Assembly: GCA_017654935.2 (NCBI GenBank)
Contig: CM065704.1
Coordinates: 28,481,513-28,545,512, forward strand
DNA: 64,000 nt
Source: Phymorhynchus buccinoides
Lineage: Eukaryota; Mollusca; Gastropoda; Neogastropoda; Raphitomidae
Reading direction: 5' to 3'
Positions 11,954 through 23,349 of the stretch are shown here, piece by piece. Both the position numbers and the translations under genes were made by a program. Position 1 is the stretch's first letter; the number at the start of each line of letters is the position of its first letter. The notes beneath the pieces are model-generated. The model made no database searches. It was given only the letters and a program-made list of their open reading frames with translations, and was not told where the DNA came from.

Positions 11954-12982
11954 GTGAGTGTCTAGAGACGATTTTAATTAATGCATAGCCTCTCGTCTAA
12001 TATCTGTAATCCTTCTTTCACAAACACTTACACAAAACAAATCCAAACATTTTTGAATATATAATGTTTATTTAGCAAACGAAAACGTTCATTGCTGAGA
12101 AGAGCTGTCTATTGGCACGAGTATTTCAACACAATGAGAATAATTGCAAATGATAATAAGAGGATATGCAATCAAACCAGAGACTTCCTTTTCTTCAGTA
12201 CATTTTTTTGTTAGAGACTTCCTTTTCTTGAGTACATGTTTTGGTTAGAGTAAAAAAATTTGGTTAGTTCTTCTGTGACTTATACCTGCACAGAGCTTGC
12301 GAATTGGCATTGTAGGCCAGACTGAATCGAGTTGTGTAATCCTTTAAAGTGGAGAGTTATGTACCTTTGTTTATTTTATTATCTTCTCCCCAAGTCTCAT
12401 AATTTAAATCTTCGATGAGCAAATGAATCGTCTCCTGTCCAAGTGTTTCAAACATTATGTAGGGTTAAAAAGTAATTTTTGCTAACATAAATTTCCTTTT
12501 AATTGAAAAAATAATGTCATAGGACCTTGGTAATTTGTGTCTGAATTTTAAAACAAAGTATTTTTGGTTCAATGTAGAAGAACATTTCTGGGCTTCAATT
12601 GCAATTGTAAAATGTGGTAATCTGTGCATTAACTCCCAGGTGTTTAGAAGGTCTTAGTATGGGACACTTTATCATCTTATTGTTCTAAGTATCTCATTGA
12701 ATCAAACTTCTTTTAGATAATGATCCCCATTACTACATTGTACCTTTCATCTTTGTAACTTGGATATGCTGTATATTCTACAAGTTCTGACGTTTTCTGG
12801 GAGACGCATTTAATAAAAGTAGCTAACAAATGATGGGTTTTTTTAAAACGCAAATTAGATTAATTGTTCTATGTATAATCCTATATTTAATAGAAATACT
12901 ATGTCCTTCACGTTCATTTTACAACGACAATATATCAATTAAACATAGCATCTATCTAGTTCAAACCTAAACGTTGTTGCAG
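11954..12982. other. Intron 6
   Basis: 1,029 bp, AT-rich. A ~37-bp direct duplication (AGAGACTTCCTTTTCTT) lies at 12180-12250. No mobile element recognised. Confidence 0.55.
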
Positions 12983-13555
12983 GGAAAACACCCACTGCCT
13001 ACCCACCATGGTACACTGGTGAAACACCCACTGCCTATCCACCATGGTACACTGGTGAAACACCCACTGCCTACCCACCATGGTACACTGGTGAAACACC
13101 CACTGCCTACCCACCATGGTACACTGGAGAAACACCCACTGCCTACCCGCCATGGTACACTGGTAAAACACCCACTGCCTACCCACCATGGTACACTGGA
13201 GAAACACCCACTGCCCAGCCTTACACCTGTGTCAACGGTTGGAGTAAATGGGTGAACCAGGATACTCCAGACTCTGGAGATGGAGATCTGGAGAAGCTGA
13301 CAGATCAACAGAAACAGCAGTTGTGTCCTGGGGGTCAGCTGGTAGAGATTGACTGTCAGACAACAGATGGCATTGTTTACTACAGTTCTGGAGAAATCGT
13401 CACCTGTGACCTGAGCTCTGGACTTATGTGTAATAATGCTGACAACGCCCCCATACCTTGTTCTGACTACCAGGTCAGGTACAAGTGTCAGTGTCTGGAA
13501 ACACCTACGGCTCATCCACCATGGTACACTGGAGAAACTCCAAGTCAAACATCTG
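12983..13555 (+). CDS. Exon 7: 6 repeats - CYS domain - degenerate tail
   Basis: 573 nt, phase 1-1 (acceptor TTGTTGCAG, donor GTATGTT). Six units beginning KTPTAYPPWYTG lead into CVNGWSKWVNQDTPDSGDGD and a complete CYS domain of the EIVTCDLSSGL subtype found in exons 21-26. The tail is ETPTAHPPWYTG followed by ETPSQTSG. One residue change, SGLMCNN, distinguishes it from siblings. Confidence 0.85.
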
Positions 13556-15103
13556 GTATGTTTTATGTTATTTTTTGGTTGGTTGGTTGAGTTTTTGTTG
13601 TTGTTTTTACAAACGAGCATAAATGTAATTTTTCTAATTCCATTAAGCATATTCATGGTAACGTTTTAACTGCATTTTGTCATCATGTTTACAATAAATA
13701 TTAACATGGTTTTCTATCCATACCAAGTTAGCTTCTATTGTAGCCATCGTAGTCTCTTTATCCCTCAGTACTTTCCTCCAGTATTTGACGAGCACAATCA
13801 ATTTATGTATTTCTATATAGAGTGCAAACATCAACGCCGAAAATCTTCACGTATTTAGTTAATTTTGGTGAAACTGATTATTTTGAAGGAATGTCTTCTG
13901 GCAGTATTTGATGTATGCATGTAGAATGGTGGGACATTCGTCATGCTAAAATTGTATTTGATACTCTCTTGTCCATTACCAACGTAGTTTCAAACTCTTT
14001 TTCCTCCACTCTCTTTGTTGCCCTTAATCATTTTTACATATTTATTTGTTGTTGGTTTTAACATTGCTGCAGCTGGTATTGTGAGTAGACTCCCATTATG
14101 ATTTGTTTGGCAAATTGCGTTATCCTATTGAAGTCATTTCCATAATGATTGACACATTATTTTTATCCCCATGAGAAATGTTAGTTACTGACGAGGAAAC
14201 TGTCAGCAGCTTGAAACGTCATTGACGTAAATCAGCCCAACAATGCCTTTTGTCCAGCTTCTAAGCAATGCATTATCGTTGTACTGTAGATATATCTTTT
14301 ATCTTGAATGGTGTTCACTAAGCATACTATACTGAGTTTTATGATGTAATTTTCAAGGATGTTTCTTTTATTTAAATAAACATTAATGTTGGATTTAGAA
14401 TCGGTTGGGGTATTTTTGGGGGGTATTCTTTTCATAACGAATGTCACGTGTTGGAAAGTAAAGTGGCAACAACACGATTCCTTAACTCATTCAAGTCGTT
14501 CCACTCATATATGTCCGGAATTAATATAAAGCTGTCAATTTGATGTATTTGTTTCAAGGAAAGTAAATCTGTATGCACACCACACGTTGGTCACTTCTAA
14601 ACTGCTTCGCTCCCTTAGACCACACATTTGCCTCTTACTATGCGTTTGTAGTGGTCTGAAGTGGGGAAACTAATTACTGTGGAGCGTTTTTCTATATACT
14701 GTCTATATATAGGTATGAAAAAATGTCAGTATACTGCTGGGTTCCCCCAGTCTACGGGACTCAAAAGTTAGAGTATTTGAAATGCAATGATAATAGAATT
14801 CTAGAAAACATTTTTGTCCCTATGTCTTTGATGCGAACATTTAAAATCAAACCCAGTTAAAATAACTTGGTGTTTGATTATGTTCTTTTAAAAAAACACC
14901 TGTCTCTCTCTCCATATATAACGAAAGTCTGATCTACCACTTCTCTATGTCTAAACCTGAAGTAAAGACCTGTAATCTTCTTTCATTTCTCTTGTTGTTT
15001 ATTATCTGTTTTGTCTGTGTGTATAGCTGGGGTGATTTGTCAGTTTTTTTAAATAATTCAAAATCATTGCGATGGCGAATGAGTTAATGGTGTGCCATTG
15101 CAG
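13556..15103. other. Intron 7
   Basis: 1,548 bp. AT-rich, no recognisable element or conserved ORF. Confidence 0.5.
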
Positions 15104-15245
15104 AAAAAGTGTGCAATGTCCCAATGACCATCACCAACGCTCAGAAGTTCAAGGACTTCCAGATGACGGCCTCTTCGTTCTTCCGGCCAAGCACCGCTGC
15201 CTATTATGGACGACTGTATAACGACTACAGCGCCTGGGTGCCCCT
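15104..15245 (+). CDS. Exon 8: discoidin domain 1, N-terminal part
   Basis: 142 nt, entering in phase 1 and leaving in phase 2, between GCCATTGCAG and GTAAGTG. It encodes EKVCNVPMTITNAQKF... with the discoidin start pattern (Cys-x(2)-PM, then QMTASSFF, Tyr-Gly-Arg-Leu-Tyr, SAWVPL). F5/8-type-C domains bind phospholipid, collagen or glycans in characterised proteins; the ligand here is unknown. Confidence 0.85.
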
Positions 15246-15259
15246 GTAAGTGAACCACC

Positions 15260-15379
15260 TGTCTCTCTCTGTGTGTCTGTCTCTCTTTGTCTCTCTCTTT
15301 GTCTCTTTCTCTATATCTATATATCTCTCTGTGTCTGTCTCTCTTTGTCTGTCTCTCTTTGTCTCTTTCTCTATATATA

Positions 15380-15420
<41 letters not shown>

Positions 15421-15432
15421 TTCTCTCTTTGC

Positions 15433-15502
<70 letters not shown>
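15260..15502. repeat. (CT)n array with TCTATATATCT interruptions
   Basis: Pyrimidine-only for most of its length on the + strand. The Ser/Leu and Cys/Val ORFs here are simple-repeat artefacts. Confidence 0.9.
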
Positions 15503-15505
<3 letters not shown>

Positions 15506-15531
15506 TCTGTGTGTGGAGGGGTGGGGGAGCT

Positions 15532-15533
<2 letters not shown>

Positions 15534-15607
<74 letters not shown>

Positions 15608-15610
15608 TGT
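15534..15610. repeat. (GT)n array
   Basis: About 38 GT units directly after the CT array. Confidence 0.9.
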
Positions 15611-16006
15611 GTGCCTAAAAGAAGGATGGGGCAGACAGTTATTTAGTTTAAGATTGTATTTTCTCCACTCATATGTTTTCTTTGGGTTGTTCTTTGTATT
15701 TATGTTTGGTTTCTTTTCTTCGTTTTCTATTTTTCTGCATGAGGACTGGATGAAACAAGCAATGTTGCTTAATCTATTATCCTCAATAAAGAAAAGTTTA
15801 ATCTATTATCCTCAATAAAGAAAAGTTATTCATTCATCCATTCATTCACCCTTCTCTCTCTTTCACACACTCACACACTAAAACGAGAAAAGAAACCCAG
15901 GCCGTAACACAATCCTCTTCTTTCGATGTCATAAATTCCACATTCTCTCTTCAATCACGGAGTTTCATCATTCCCACCACCACGACCTTGACCTTTTAAA
16001 TCCCAG

Positions 16007-16410
16007 AACCACGGACGAGCACCAGTGGCTGCAGCTGGATCTGAGCCGACCCATGGAGGTGTCGGGCCTCCTCACCCAGGGCTCCCCTTACGAGGACCGC
16101 TGGACCTCCGCCTTCCAGCTCCTCTACAGCAACGACAGCCGAGCCTTCCAGACTTACAGCACCCCCGAGGGGGTCCCCATCACCCTGCAGGGCAACCAGG
16201 ACCGTGATGGAGTGGTGAGCAGCTACCTGCGTGCCAACATCACGGCCCGGTACTGGAGGGTGGTGCCCACGGCCTGGTCTTCGCTGGGGATCGCTCTTCG
16301 CCTGAACCTGCTGGGTTGCGAGGTGGTCCGGTACTCCAGTACTACTACGACTCCCCGTCCAGGGTTCACCCCTACGGCTGTGCCTACTCTTGTGCCTACT
16401 CTGGAACCTG
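16007..16410 (+). CDS. Exon 9: discoidin domain 1, remainder, and Thr/Pro linker
   Basis: 404 nt, phase 2 in and phase 1 out (acceptor AAATCCCAG, donor GTAAGGA). It completes the domain with HQWLQLDLSRPMEVSGLLTQ, FQLLYSND, ARYWRVVPTAW, LRLNLLGCEV, the canonical discoidin C-terminus. Two N-glycosylation sequons are visible (NDS, NIT). A Thr/Pro linker (TTTTPRPGFTPTAVPTLVPT) ends the exon. This discoidin uses two exons, the others three or four. Confidence 0.88.
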
Positions 16411-17457
16411 GTAAGGAGAAGTGTGTCTGTTGATGGTCAGAGAGGCAGGTATAATCGCAGGCAAGCAACATTTGAACAATTTTGTACCGCGGAAACTCAT
16501 TCTCAACCAAAAATGTCATTCAGTCCATAGTTGTTTTACTCGACAAAGGAAAAAAATCTGAAATATTGCAGCATCAGGCTACAGCCTCTGAGTGTTTTCC
16601 TTTAAAAAAAACTATACCAAACGTAGGCTTGTGCACTCTGTCCAATCATTACGCCAATTTTGGGCACCGGAGGTAATGGAGGGATGCTTGAAAATAATTA
16701 GATGACCACTAGGACCAATCGTAGACATATGAAATACAAGACATTCAGGTAATATTTGGTCCCTTTATTAAGGCAGACGTTTCGTATGAAACGTATTACA
16801 GACGTTTCGTATGAAACATACGTTCTCAATGTAAAATGAAAGACTGATGGTGGATTGGCCGTAATGATGTTGTTGGTGGTGGTAGAAACTGATGGTGGCG
16901 GTTAAGGCTAGTAATAATAAATAGTCTATGTGATTTGAGCGTCCGCCCAAATGTGCGTCTGTGTACCTGTGTGTATCCGTGTATGTGTTTGTGTAATTAA
17001 TGTGTATCTGTTTGGTTATGCATGTGCGCTTCTCTCAATGTACCACAAACATCTACCTCACATATTAATAATCCATGAAAGGAAAGATTTTACTGTGTAT
17101 TTGCGGAGACTATAACTAACAAAGAACTTAGGATATGGCTTAGTGAGTGGTCTCCTGAACAGGCTCCACTAAACTCCACCGAAGTGACTCAGCAGCAGTG
17201 CAGTGTCTCTTTGGTTGGTTGCCTCATGACGGCCTAACATAGATTCGCTCCCCTTGGACTGCTGTTCTCGGATTCTGCGACCTGACAAGCCAAGATGTGG
17301 CTGCGAGTTGGGAATCGGAATGAGCGTCGTGGGAGCAACGCCACTGTACGGTCCAGACGATGGGACAGCAAAGAACTTAGTAGTGTGTAGCATATTTCAT
17401 GATTGCATGGTGCCATTTTTGTTTTTGTGACAAACTGTATGCTTGAATTGTGTGCAG
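16411..17457. other. Intron 9
   Basis: 1,047 bp. A short direct repeat GACGTTTCGTATGAAAC occurs at 16778 and 16801. A dispersed ~200-bp repeat is present at 17172-17372. Confidence 0.55.
17172..17372 (-). mobile_element. Dispersed ~200-bp repeat family R2, copy 1
   Basis: Reverse complement of 32015-32211: GCTGTCCCATC.TCTGGACCGTAC at one end and GAGTCACTTCGGTGGAGTT at the other, with shared CCAACTCGCAGCCAC core. No coding capacity; probably a non-autonomous element of unknown class. Confidence 0.55.
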
Positions 17458-17599
17458 TGTGTGTGGAGACGATGGGCTTGGAGGACTACCAGGTGATCAC
17501 AGATCAGCAGTTGACGGCCTCCTCCTCAGCAGACAATGCCCACGGGGCGGCCATGAGTCGCCTCACCACAGACTACAACTACGCTGCCTGGAGACCAGC
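17458..17599 (+). CDS. Exon 10: discoidin domain 2, N-terminal part
   Basis: 142 nt, the same size and phases (1 to 2) as exon 8. Encodes VCVETMGLEDYQVITDQQLT then ASSSADNAHGAAMSRLTTDY and AAWRPA. It matches the discoidin opening (Cys-x(3)-MG, ITASS-like, exposed hydrophobics). Confidence 0.85.
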
Positions 17600-17612
17600 G
17601 TGAGTTAAACAC

Positions 17613-17808
17613 TAAGGCCGTGTACACACATAAGCGGATATTCCATGCGGAAACCTGTGCGCAATCCATAAATAAGTGAAGCAAAGAAGGGAAAAGTTTA
17701 CGCACGTGTCCGAATTTCCCGTATATGCGTAAACTTTTATCCTTCTTTCTTCCACTTATTTAGGGTCTTCCGTACGGAACTTACGCGTCTAATGTGAACC
17801 CGGCCTAA
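17613..17808. mobile_element. MITE with imperfect inverted repeats
   Basis: Begins TAAGGCCGTGTACACA and ends TGTGAACCCGGCCTAA. Inner arms are CAAAGAAGGGAAAAGTTTACGC and its complement. A shortened relative lies at 26452-26588. Confidence 0.6.
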
Positions 17809-18388
17809 TTCTTCTTTTTTTTAATATTGAGGAGGAAGTTTCTGGGTCTGCTCCTCTGTCCTGTTTTTTTCTGGTACTGAGCTAGGTGAATAGGTACCAT
17901 AGGCAGGCTTGATAGTAGATTGTGTGCCTTTAAAATTATGTCAATCAAATCAAATCAATCAATTTGAAAAGTGATCTTTCTTTGTTGGTATGCGTTTCAC
18001 TGCTACGTTCCTTGGAAGGAATGGAATATAAAATATATCTCGAATGGAGAGAGGGAGGGAAAGAAGGAGGAAGAGAATTATGACCGGAAGGTGGGATGGG
18101 GGGGGGGGTTGAGGAGAAAGGAAAAGGGAAAAAAAGGGGAAAGGAATAAGGGGGGTTGAGGAAAAGAAGGATGGGGTGAGTGTTAAAAGGAAAAGAGTGG
18201 GGAATGGGGGAAATTAAGGATGCAAAGAAAAGAAGGAAGGGAGATGGGAAATAGAGAGAAAAACGGGGAAAAAATTTGAAAGGTGTTTACAGAAAAGCAT
18301 TCCTTTACGGCCTTTTCTTGAGACTAGCACAGTTACAGAAGGGCTGTTAGCTTCGGGGAGAAAAAAAGACTAGGGTAGATTTAAAGAC

Positions 18389-18389
<1 letters not shown>

Positions 18390-18435
<46 letters not shown>
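18390..18435. repeat. Poly-C tract, 46 nt
   Basis: Uninterrupted C run preceding ATCACGTGTCACA. Its length is likely unreliable in the assembly; the C/G strand could form i-motif or G-quadruplex structures. Confidence 0.85.
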
Positions 18436-18605
18436 ATCACGTGTCACATTCCCTCTTAATGCTTGGAAGATTTCTTAAGATTTCTTACCAACTATAAGAG
18501 GGAAAACACGTGAAAACCATGATTTTGACACGTGACGTGGTGGGTCTTTGAATACCCCCAAGACCTTTACGTAAACTCTCTATAATATATAATTTTGTTT
18601 TACAG

Positions 18606-18884
18606 CTCTACAGATCAGAACCCGTGGATACAGGTGGACTTCTTGGAGCCCAAGCTGCTGTCTGGGTTGCTGATTGAGGGCGGTTGGCCGGTGCAGTTCC
18701 ACGTGCTGCTCTCCATGAACGGCGTCGACTTTGAGGAGTACGTGGACTCCCCCGAAGCCCAGCCCCGACTCTTTGTGGCTCAGGGTTACGGCCGGAAGCC
18801 CAGCTCTCAGATCTTCAACCGCAACGTCATCGCCCAGTTCGTCCGACTCGTGCCCGTGGAAGTGACTGGGGACGTGGAGGTCAA
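18606..18884 (+). CDS. Exon 11: discoidin domain 2, middle
   Basis: 279 nt, phase 2 in and out (acceptor TTTTACAG, donor GTAAGTG). Contains NPWIQVDFLEPKLLSGLLIE, FHVLLSMNGVDFEEY, NRNVIAQFVRLVPVE: the central beta-strands of F5/8C. The Arg-Leu-Val-Pro strand precedes the FNVLGC closing strand encoded in the next exon. Confidence 0.87.
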
Positions 18885-19828
18885 GTAAGTGGGGAACAAG
18901 ATCAAGAACGAGAGCAAAACGTTACTGTCATGTTCGTTCTTCTTCTTCATCATCATCAATCGCTCAGACAGTTTCCTGTCCCAATTATGAGAGCAGATGC
19001 GTCATGCTGCCGTTATGCGCCTAACTAAGAAATAGTTAGGCCCAGCATGTCCGTCTGTAAGAATTTCTTGGGGGGAAAAAGGCGGGAATGGACCGGTTAG
19101 GCAGAAAGATAGTAGATGACAGTAAGCAAAGGGAAAAGACAGAGTCAAAGAGAGTGACAGATTAGAGGAAGTTACAAGCACCCAGAACTTCCAGAAGGTG
19201 GGGAACTATTTGTGCAAAAGACAACCCCCGGCCCCTCGGTATCCCGACAGGGGGAAGATTATTGTCATATAGAACCTGACAAAAGTTAATAGAAACGATG
19301 GCGCATGTTACTGGGGTGATAATTTAAGTAGTAGGCCTACGAGACAACTTTGTCCTTTTTAAGGCTGTCATTAATGCTGGACACAGTTGAAGACAACTTT
19401 CCCTAACTTGGTCTTGTAGGTTATTGGTGGGAGCCAGTTTAGGTGGGTATCCATTTATATTATGTGAGTTAGCTTACAGGTTGCGGGTAAGAGGGTAGAG
19501 GGCTGCAGACCCATCTTCTGGTATTCTTTGACCATGTCAGTTTAGGCTACATAGATTGATCGTTGAAAATAAATTCACGTGGGCAGACTGGGGCCAAACA
19601 GTAAGTACAGTTTTGCGTTCTGTCTAATTTAAAAATATTGAAGATTCATATGCTTGGTAAGTCTTCACTCTTTCTTTTACAAGCCTTGTGTGCTGCTACT
19701 GAGCATCAACATTGTTTAAAAAAAAACCAAATTCATATTATTAGGAAAATGGGGGTTTTTCTGAACCGTCACCATACTGACTTACTGTATTTTATGCTGT
19801 GTAAAGTAGAATGTTTTGATTCTTCCAG
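18885..19828. other. Intron 11
   Basis: 944 bp. Contains a SINE-like copy at about 18940-19258 and nothing else recognised. Confidence 0.55.
18940..19258 (+). mobile_element. SINE-like repeat family R1, copy 1
   Basis: Starts after CTTCTTCTTC with CAATCGCTCAGACAGTT, then GCAGATGCGTCATGCTGCCGTTATGCGCCTAACTAAG-type sequence and ends near ACCCCCGGCCCCTCGGTATCCC. Further copies are at 24396, 30970 (reverse), 53050 and a fragment at 4422. Repeated ends and lack of ORF suggest a non-autonomous retroposon; a tRNA-like head was not demonstrated. Confidence 0.55.
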
Positions 19829-20649
19829 ATTCAATGTGCTCGGGTGTAATCCATCACAGCCTAACCCCGACATTACCACTGTGAGCCCGCCAGTCATTGT
19901 GAGTGAAACTTCCACTTGGAACCTGCCTTGGGAGACGTTTGAACCTCCAACCGCCTACCCACCATGGTACACTGGAGAAACACCCACTGCCTACCCACCA
20001 TGGTACACTGGAGATACACCCACTGCCTACCCACCATGGTACACTGGTGAAACACCCACTGCCTACCCACCATGGTACACTGGAGAAACACCCACTGCCC
20101 AGCCTTACACCTGTGTCAACGGTTGGAGTAAATGGATGAACCAGGATACTCCACACACTGGAGATGGAGATCTGGAGAAGCTGACAGATCAACAGAAACA
20201 GCAGTTGTGTCCTGGAGGTCAGCTGGTAGAGATAGACTGTCAGACAACAGAGGGCATTGTTTACTACAGTTCTGGAGAAATTGTCTTCTGTGATCTTAAT
20301 TCTGGACTGGTGTGTAATAATGCTGACAACGCCCCCATACCTTGTTCTGACTATCAGGTCAGGTTCAAGTGTCAGTGTCTAGAAACACCCACTGCCTACC
20401 CACCATGGTACACTGGTGAAACACCCACTGCCTACCCACCATGGTACACTGGAGAAACACCCACTGCCTACCCACCATGGTACACTGGAGAAACACCCAC
20501 TGCCTACCCACCATGGTACACTGGAGAAACACCCACTGCCTACCCACCATGGTACACTGGTGAAACACCCACTGCTTACCCACCATGGTACACTGGTGAA
20601 ACACCCACTGCCTTCCCACCAACGTACACTGGTGAAACACCACCTCCAG
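19829..20649 (+). CDS. Exon 12: end of discoidin 2 - 4 repeats - CYS - 7 repeats
   Basis: 821 nt, phase 2 in, phase 1 out (acceptor TTCTTCCAG, donor GTAACTA). KFNVLGC closes discoidin 2, followed by a Thr/Pro linker (ITTVSPPVIVSETSTW) that grades into PPTAYPPWYTG and three further units, one DTPTAYPPWYTG. The CYS domain (CVNGWSKWMNQDTPHTGDGD, EIVFCDLNSGL, YQVRFKCQC) is almost identical to that of exon 6. Six standard units and a diverged one (ETPTAFPPTYTG) follow, ending ETPPPG. The exon directly links discoidin, repeat and CYS modules in one frame. Confidence 0.9.
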
Positions 20650-21484
20650 GTAACTAGCTTAAACATTAAAGTTTGCACGTAATTGATAGGTTTTTTTTTA
20701 TTAACATTACTATCTATTCTAAATAAATACTTACCAACACTCAAACAATAGCATAAGACTCTCTGAAATTGGAAACTATGCCCTGGCAACAAGCTAGGAG
20801 GCTTCCAACCAAGATGGAAAATGTAAAAAGCGAGCTCCTAGGGCAAAAGAACCAGGTGTCCGGAAGTAAAGGGAGATCATGGTTACTTCCAGAAAGGGGA
20901 ATTATCGTCCTTTGCCCCTTTTTGTTTTATTGTTGCTAGGGTATGGTTTCCGATTTCAGAGTCTTATGCTATTGTTTGAGTGTTGGTTAGTAAGTTTAGA
21001 ATAGATTGTGTGTTTGCTAGTGTTTTGCCAGAGAAAGAAGGGAAGAGGGCAAAGAGACAGAGATAAGTCAACAACACACAAAACTCGTGGCTCTGTAACA
21101 AATGTAAAATTAACTAGAAAGTTGGTAACGTCGTTGGGACAATGTCCTAGAATCATAAGAAGCATTTTCCCTTCAGAATCTACATGGTGTGTTGTTGTTT
21201 TTCTGTTACCATTCTGACGACGATAATCACACACTTTGAAGCTAACCTCCGAAACACGTAATCAGAACCTCCCTGAATTATTTTAGTGCGCAATTCAGTA
21301 CGTTTACTAAGTATTTTGTAATTGTGCACACTTTGCAAATTGTGATGCTCATTTGTGTCTCTTGTCCCGAATTACACAAATTATCTATCATTTTGTTGTA
21401 CGTAGGTTGCAAGATTTCTGACGATGAGAATATTTGTGACATCTAAGTTTGTTTTGTTGTTGTCTTTTATTCAGGTGTGTGCGC

Positions 21485-21561
<77 letters not shown>

Positions 21562-21619
21562 TGTGTCTGTGTCTGTGTGTGTGTCTGTGTTTTCATGTGT
21601 GTGTGTATGCTTTCTTCAG
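20650..21619. other. Intron 12
   Basis: 970 bp. The segment TAGCATAAGACTCTGAAAT near 20749 is inverted at about 20955-20985 (TTTCAGAGTCTTATGCTATT), giving a ~240-bp foldback. A (GT)n array lies just upstream of the acceptor of exon 13. Confidence 0.55.
21486..21562. repeat. (GT)n array
   Basis: About 38 GT units, continuing as imperfect CTGTGT repeats to 21605, immediately before the exon 13 acceptor. Confidence 0.9.
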
Positions 21620-21770
21620 TGTGTCTTCTTCCCATGGGACTGCAAAGCCGGTACATTATCAACCCTAATCAAGTGACGGCCTCCTCGTCTCTCGATACAC
21701 TCCATTCTCCGGACAATGGACGAGTCTACAACCAACCCACACAAGAAACAGGAGGCGCCTGGATACCGGG
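21620..21770 (+). CDS. Exon 13: discoidin domain 3, N-terminal part
   Basis: 151 nt, phase 1 in, phase 2 out (acceptor TTTCTTCAG, donor GTCAGTT). Encodes [40 protein letters not shown] and GGAWIPG, a clear discoidin start. Same length and phases as exon 16. Confidence 0.85.
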
Positions 21771-22911
21771 GTCAGTTTTGAATGGTTTGGACTCCAATAA
21801 AGTCCTCAAAGTATAGCTCTGGTATCTGGGTGTTACCAAAAAGCCTGAATATACAAAGAGTCATTACTCCGCAGCTGACTGAAGCCGGGTTTTTTGTTTA
21901 CTCCCACCCTTTCACTTACACTACGGGTGGGGATCATTGTGAACTCACTCACTGCCTACTGTTACCATACTTAGCACTTCCCACCTGGAAGGTGAAAAGG
22001 TGGAAGGAGGTGGGAAGTGTTAAGTATGGTAACAGTAGGCAGTGAGTGAGTTCACAATGATCCCCACCCTTAGTGTAAGTTGGCTTCATTCTTTGCAAGG
22101 TTGGTAGGCTGCGCAGAAATCACTCTTTGTAGCATTTAGGCTTTTATAGTGAAGTGGAAGATTATTCAAATGTTGCTCTAAAAACAACTCATTCATACTA
22201 TATACAGCCTAATTTAGCAGAGATACTTGCTGTTGTATCGAAGGTCTTTCAAGGCTCTATGGCGTGTCTTTGTTTTGCTAGAGAGAAAAGCCACAAGGCC
22301 TGATTGTCTATAATAGTAAATCTTCTTTGAAACTACACTAGTAAAGACAGGACATGGATTTGGGGAGACGGCTGTTAAAGATCAAGACAATGATGGATGC
22401 ATGCCAAGAAAACCATCAGGTGTAGTCTATATTCACAGGTACACGGCGACAACAAACGCCCATAATTTGTAGCAAATTTGCAAGCGTATTTCACACTTCA
22501 ATGAGTCGTAGGCCTGTGCCAATATCACCTTTCTTAGTAGCGTCAGATCCTAAATCTGATACAAGATGGTTTGTAGCTTGCATTGTGAAGATAATGACGC
22601 TGTTGTTGCTGAAACGGGTGGCGATGCTTCGGGGCGGATCCAGAGGAAGCCTTGTGTTCTTCTCAGCATAAGAATATAGTCTAGATTCGTAATACGGCTG
22701 GGAAATCTTAGGGGGGTCTTCTTCTTCTTTTAAATCGTGTAGCTGTAGTCCGTTGACTTACAAGATGGTAATGAGATTTTCATAAAACATTAAGCACACA
22801 CATTTTTTTCCAACAGTATGTATTCTCGTCAAGTTTTCTTCGTTATTTCATTAAAAAAACACATAATTGGAAAAAAAGGGAACTGAAAATGTATTTGGTG
22901 TGTGTGTTCAG
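21771..22911. other. Intron 13
   Basis: 1,141 bp with a palindromic MITE at 21852-22131. The rest is unassigned. Confidence 0.55.
21852..22131. mobile_element. Palindromic MITE family P1, copy 1
   Basis: Termini are TACAAAGAGTCATTACTCCGCAGC and GCTGCGCAGAAATCACTCTTTGTAG. A near-perfect hairpin (about 21927-22070) pairs GATCATTGTGAACTCACTCA with its complement around a GGAAGGTGAAAAGG loop. A larger relative with duplicated arms is at 26628-27085. Confidence 0.7.
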
Positions 22912-23061
22912 ACCTGAGCCTCATCCGTGGATCCAGGTAGATCTGAAGGCCCCCAAACTGGTCTCTGGTGTGGTGACCCAGGGCAGCCCGGAAGCCAACC
23001 GTTGGGTGTCCGCCTTCACCGTGGCCTACAGCTTGGACGGTGTTCACTTCACTCCTTACTC
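22912..23061 (+). CDS. Exon 14: discoidin domain 3, middle
   Basis: 150 nt, phase 2-2 (acceptor GTGTTCAG, donor GTCAGTG). PHPWIQVDLKAPKLVSGVVT, RWVSAFTVAYSLDGVHFTPY is the typical discoidin core. Note the weaker GTCAGT donors on both exons 13 and 14. Confidence 0.85.
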
Positions 23062-23349
23062 GTCAGTGTCGCTTTGTTTTTGTTTGGTTTAAACGAATTT
23101 TTTTGGGGAGAATCACATAGTAAAGCAGCAACATAAACAAATGAGAACGAGCACAACAAGCTTAAAGCTTATACAAGGCGCTCAAACACAAGTAGATTAT
23201 ACAATATTGGCTGCCACTAGTAATACGAGACTAGAACAGAACATGATAATGAAAATTATAGCATATAAAATGTGTTTTTGTTTTGTTTATTATGATTGCT
23301 GATATTGTTGTTTATTAACTCGAGGGGGTATAATCACGTAAAGGTACTA

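Larger units (their letters stand above)
15246..16006. other. Intron 8 with long CT and GT arrays
   Basis: (CT)n starts about 15 bp after the donor, followed by (GT)n. Two near-identical 31-bp copies (CTTAATCTATTATCCTCAATAAAGAAAAGTT) lie at 15768-15828. No coding signal. Confidence 0.7.
17600..18605. other. Intron 10
   Basis: 1,006 bp with a palindromic MITE at 17613-17808, a purine-rich GGAAAGG region around 18040-18270, and a 46-nt poly-C at 18390-18435. The poly-C is flanked by complementary arms (ACACGTG, GGGTCTTTGAATACCCC). Confidence 0.6.

Noticed and set aside
12967..13656. Antisense ORF shared by all CYS exons (e.g. CLTVNLYQLTPRTQLL...)
   Set aside because: Complement of the CYS coding sequence; conservation follows from the sense strand.
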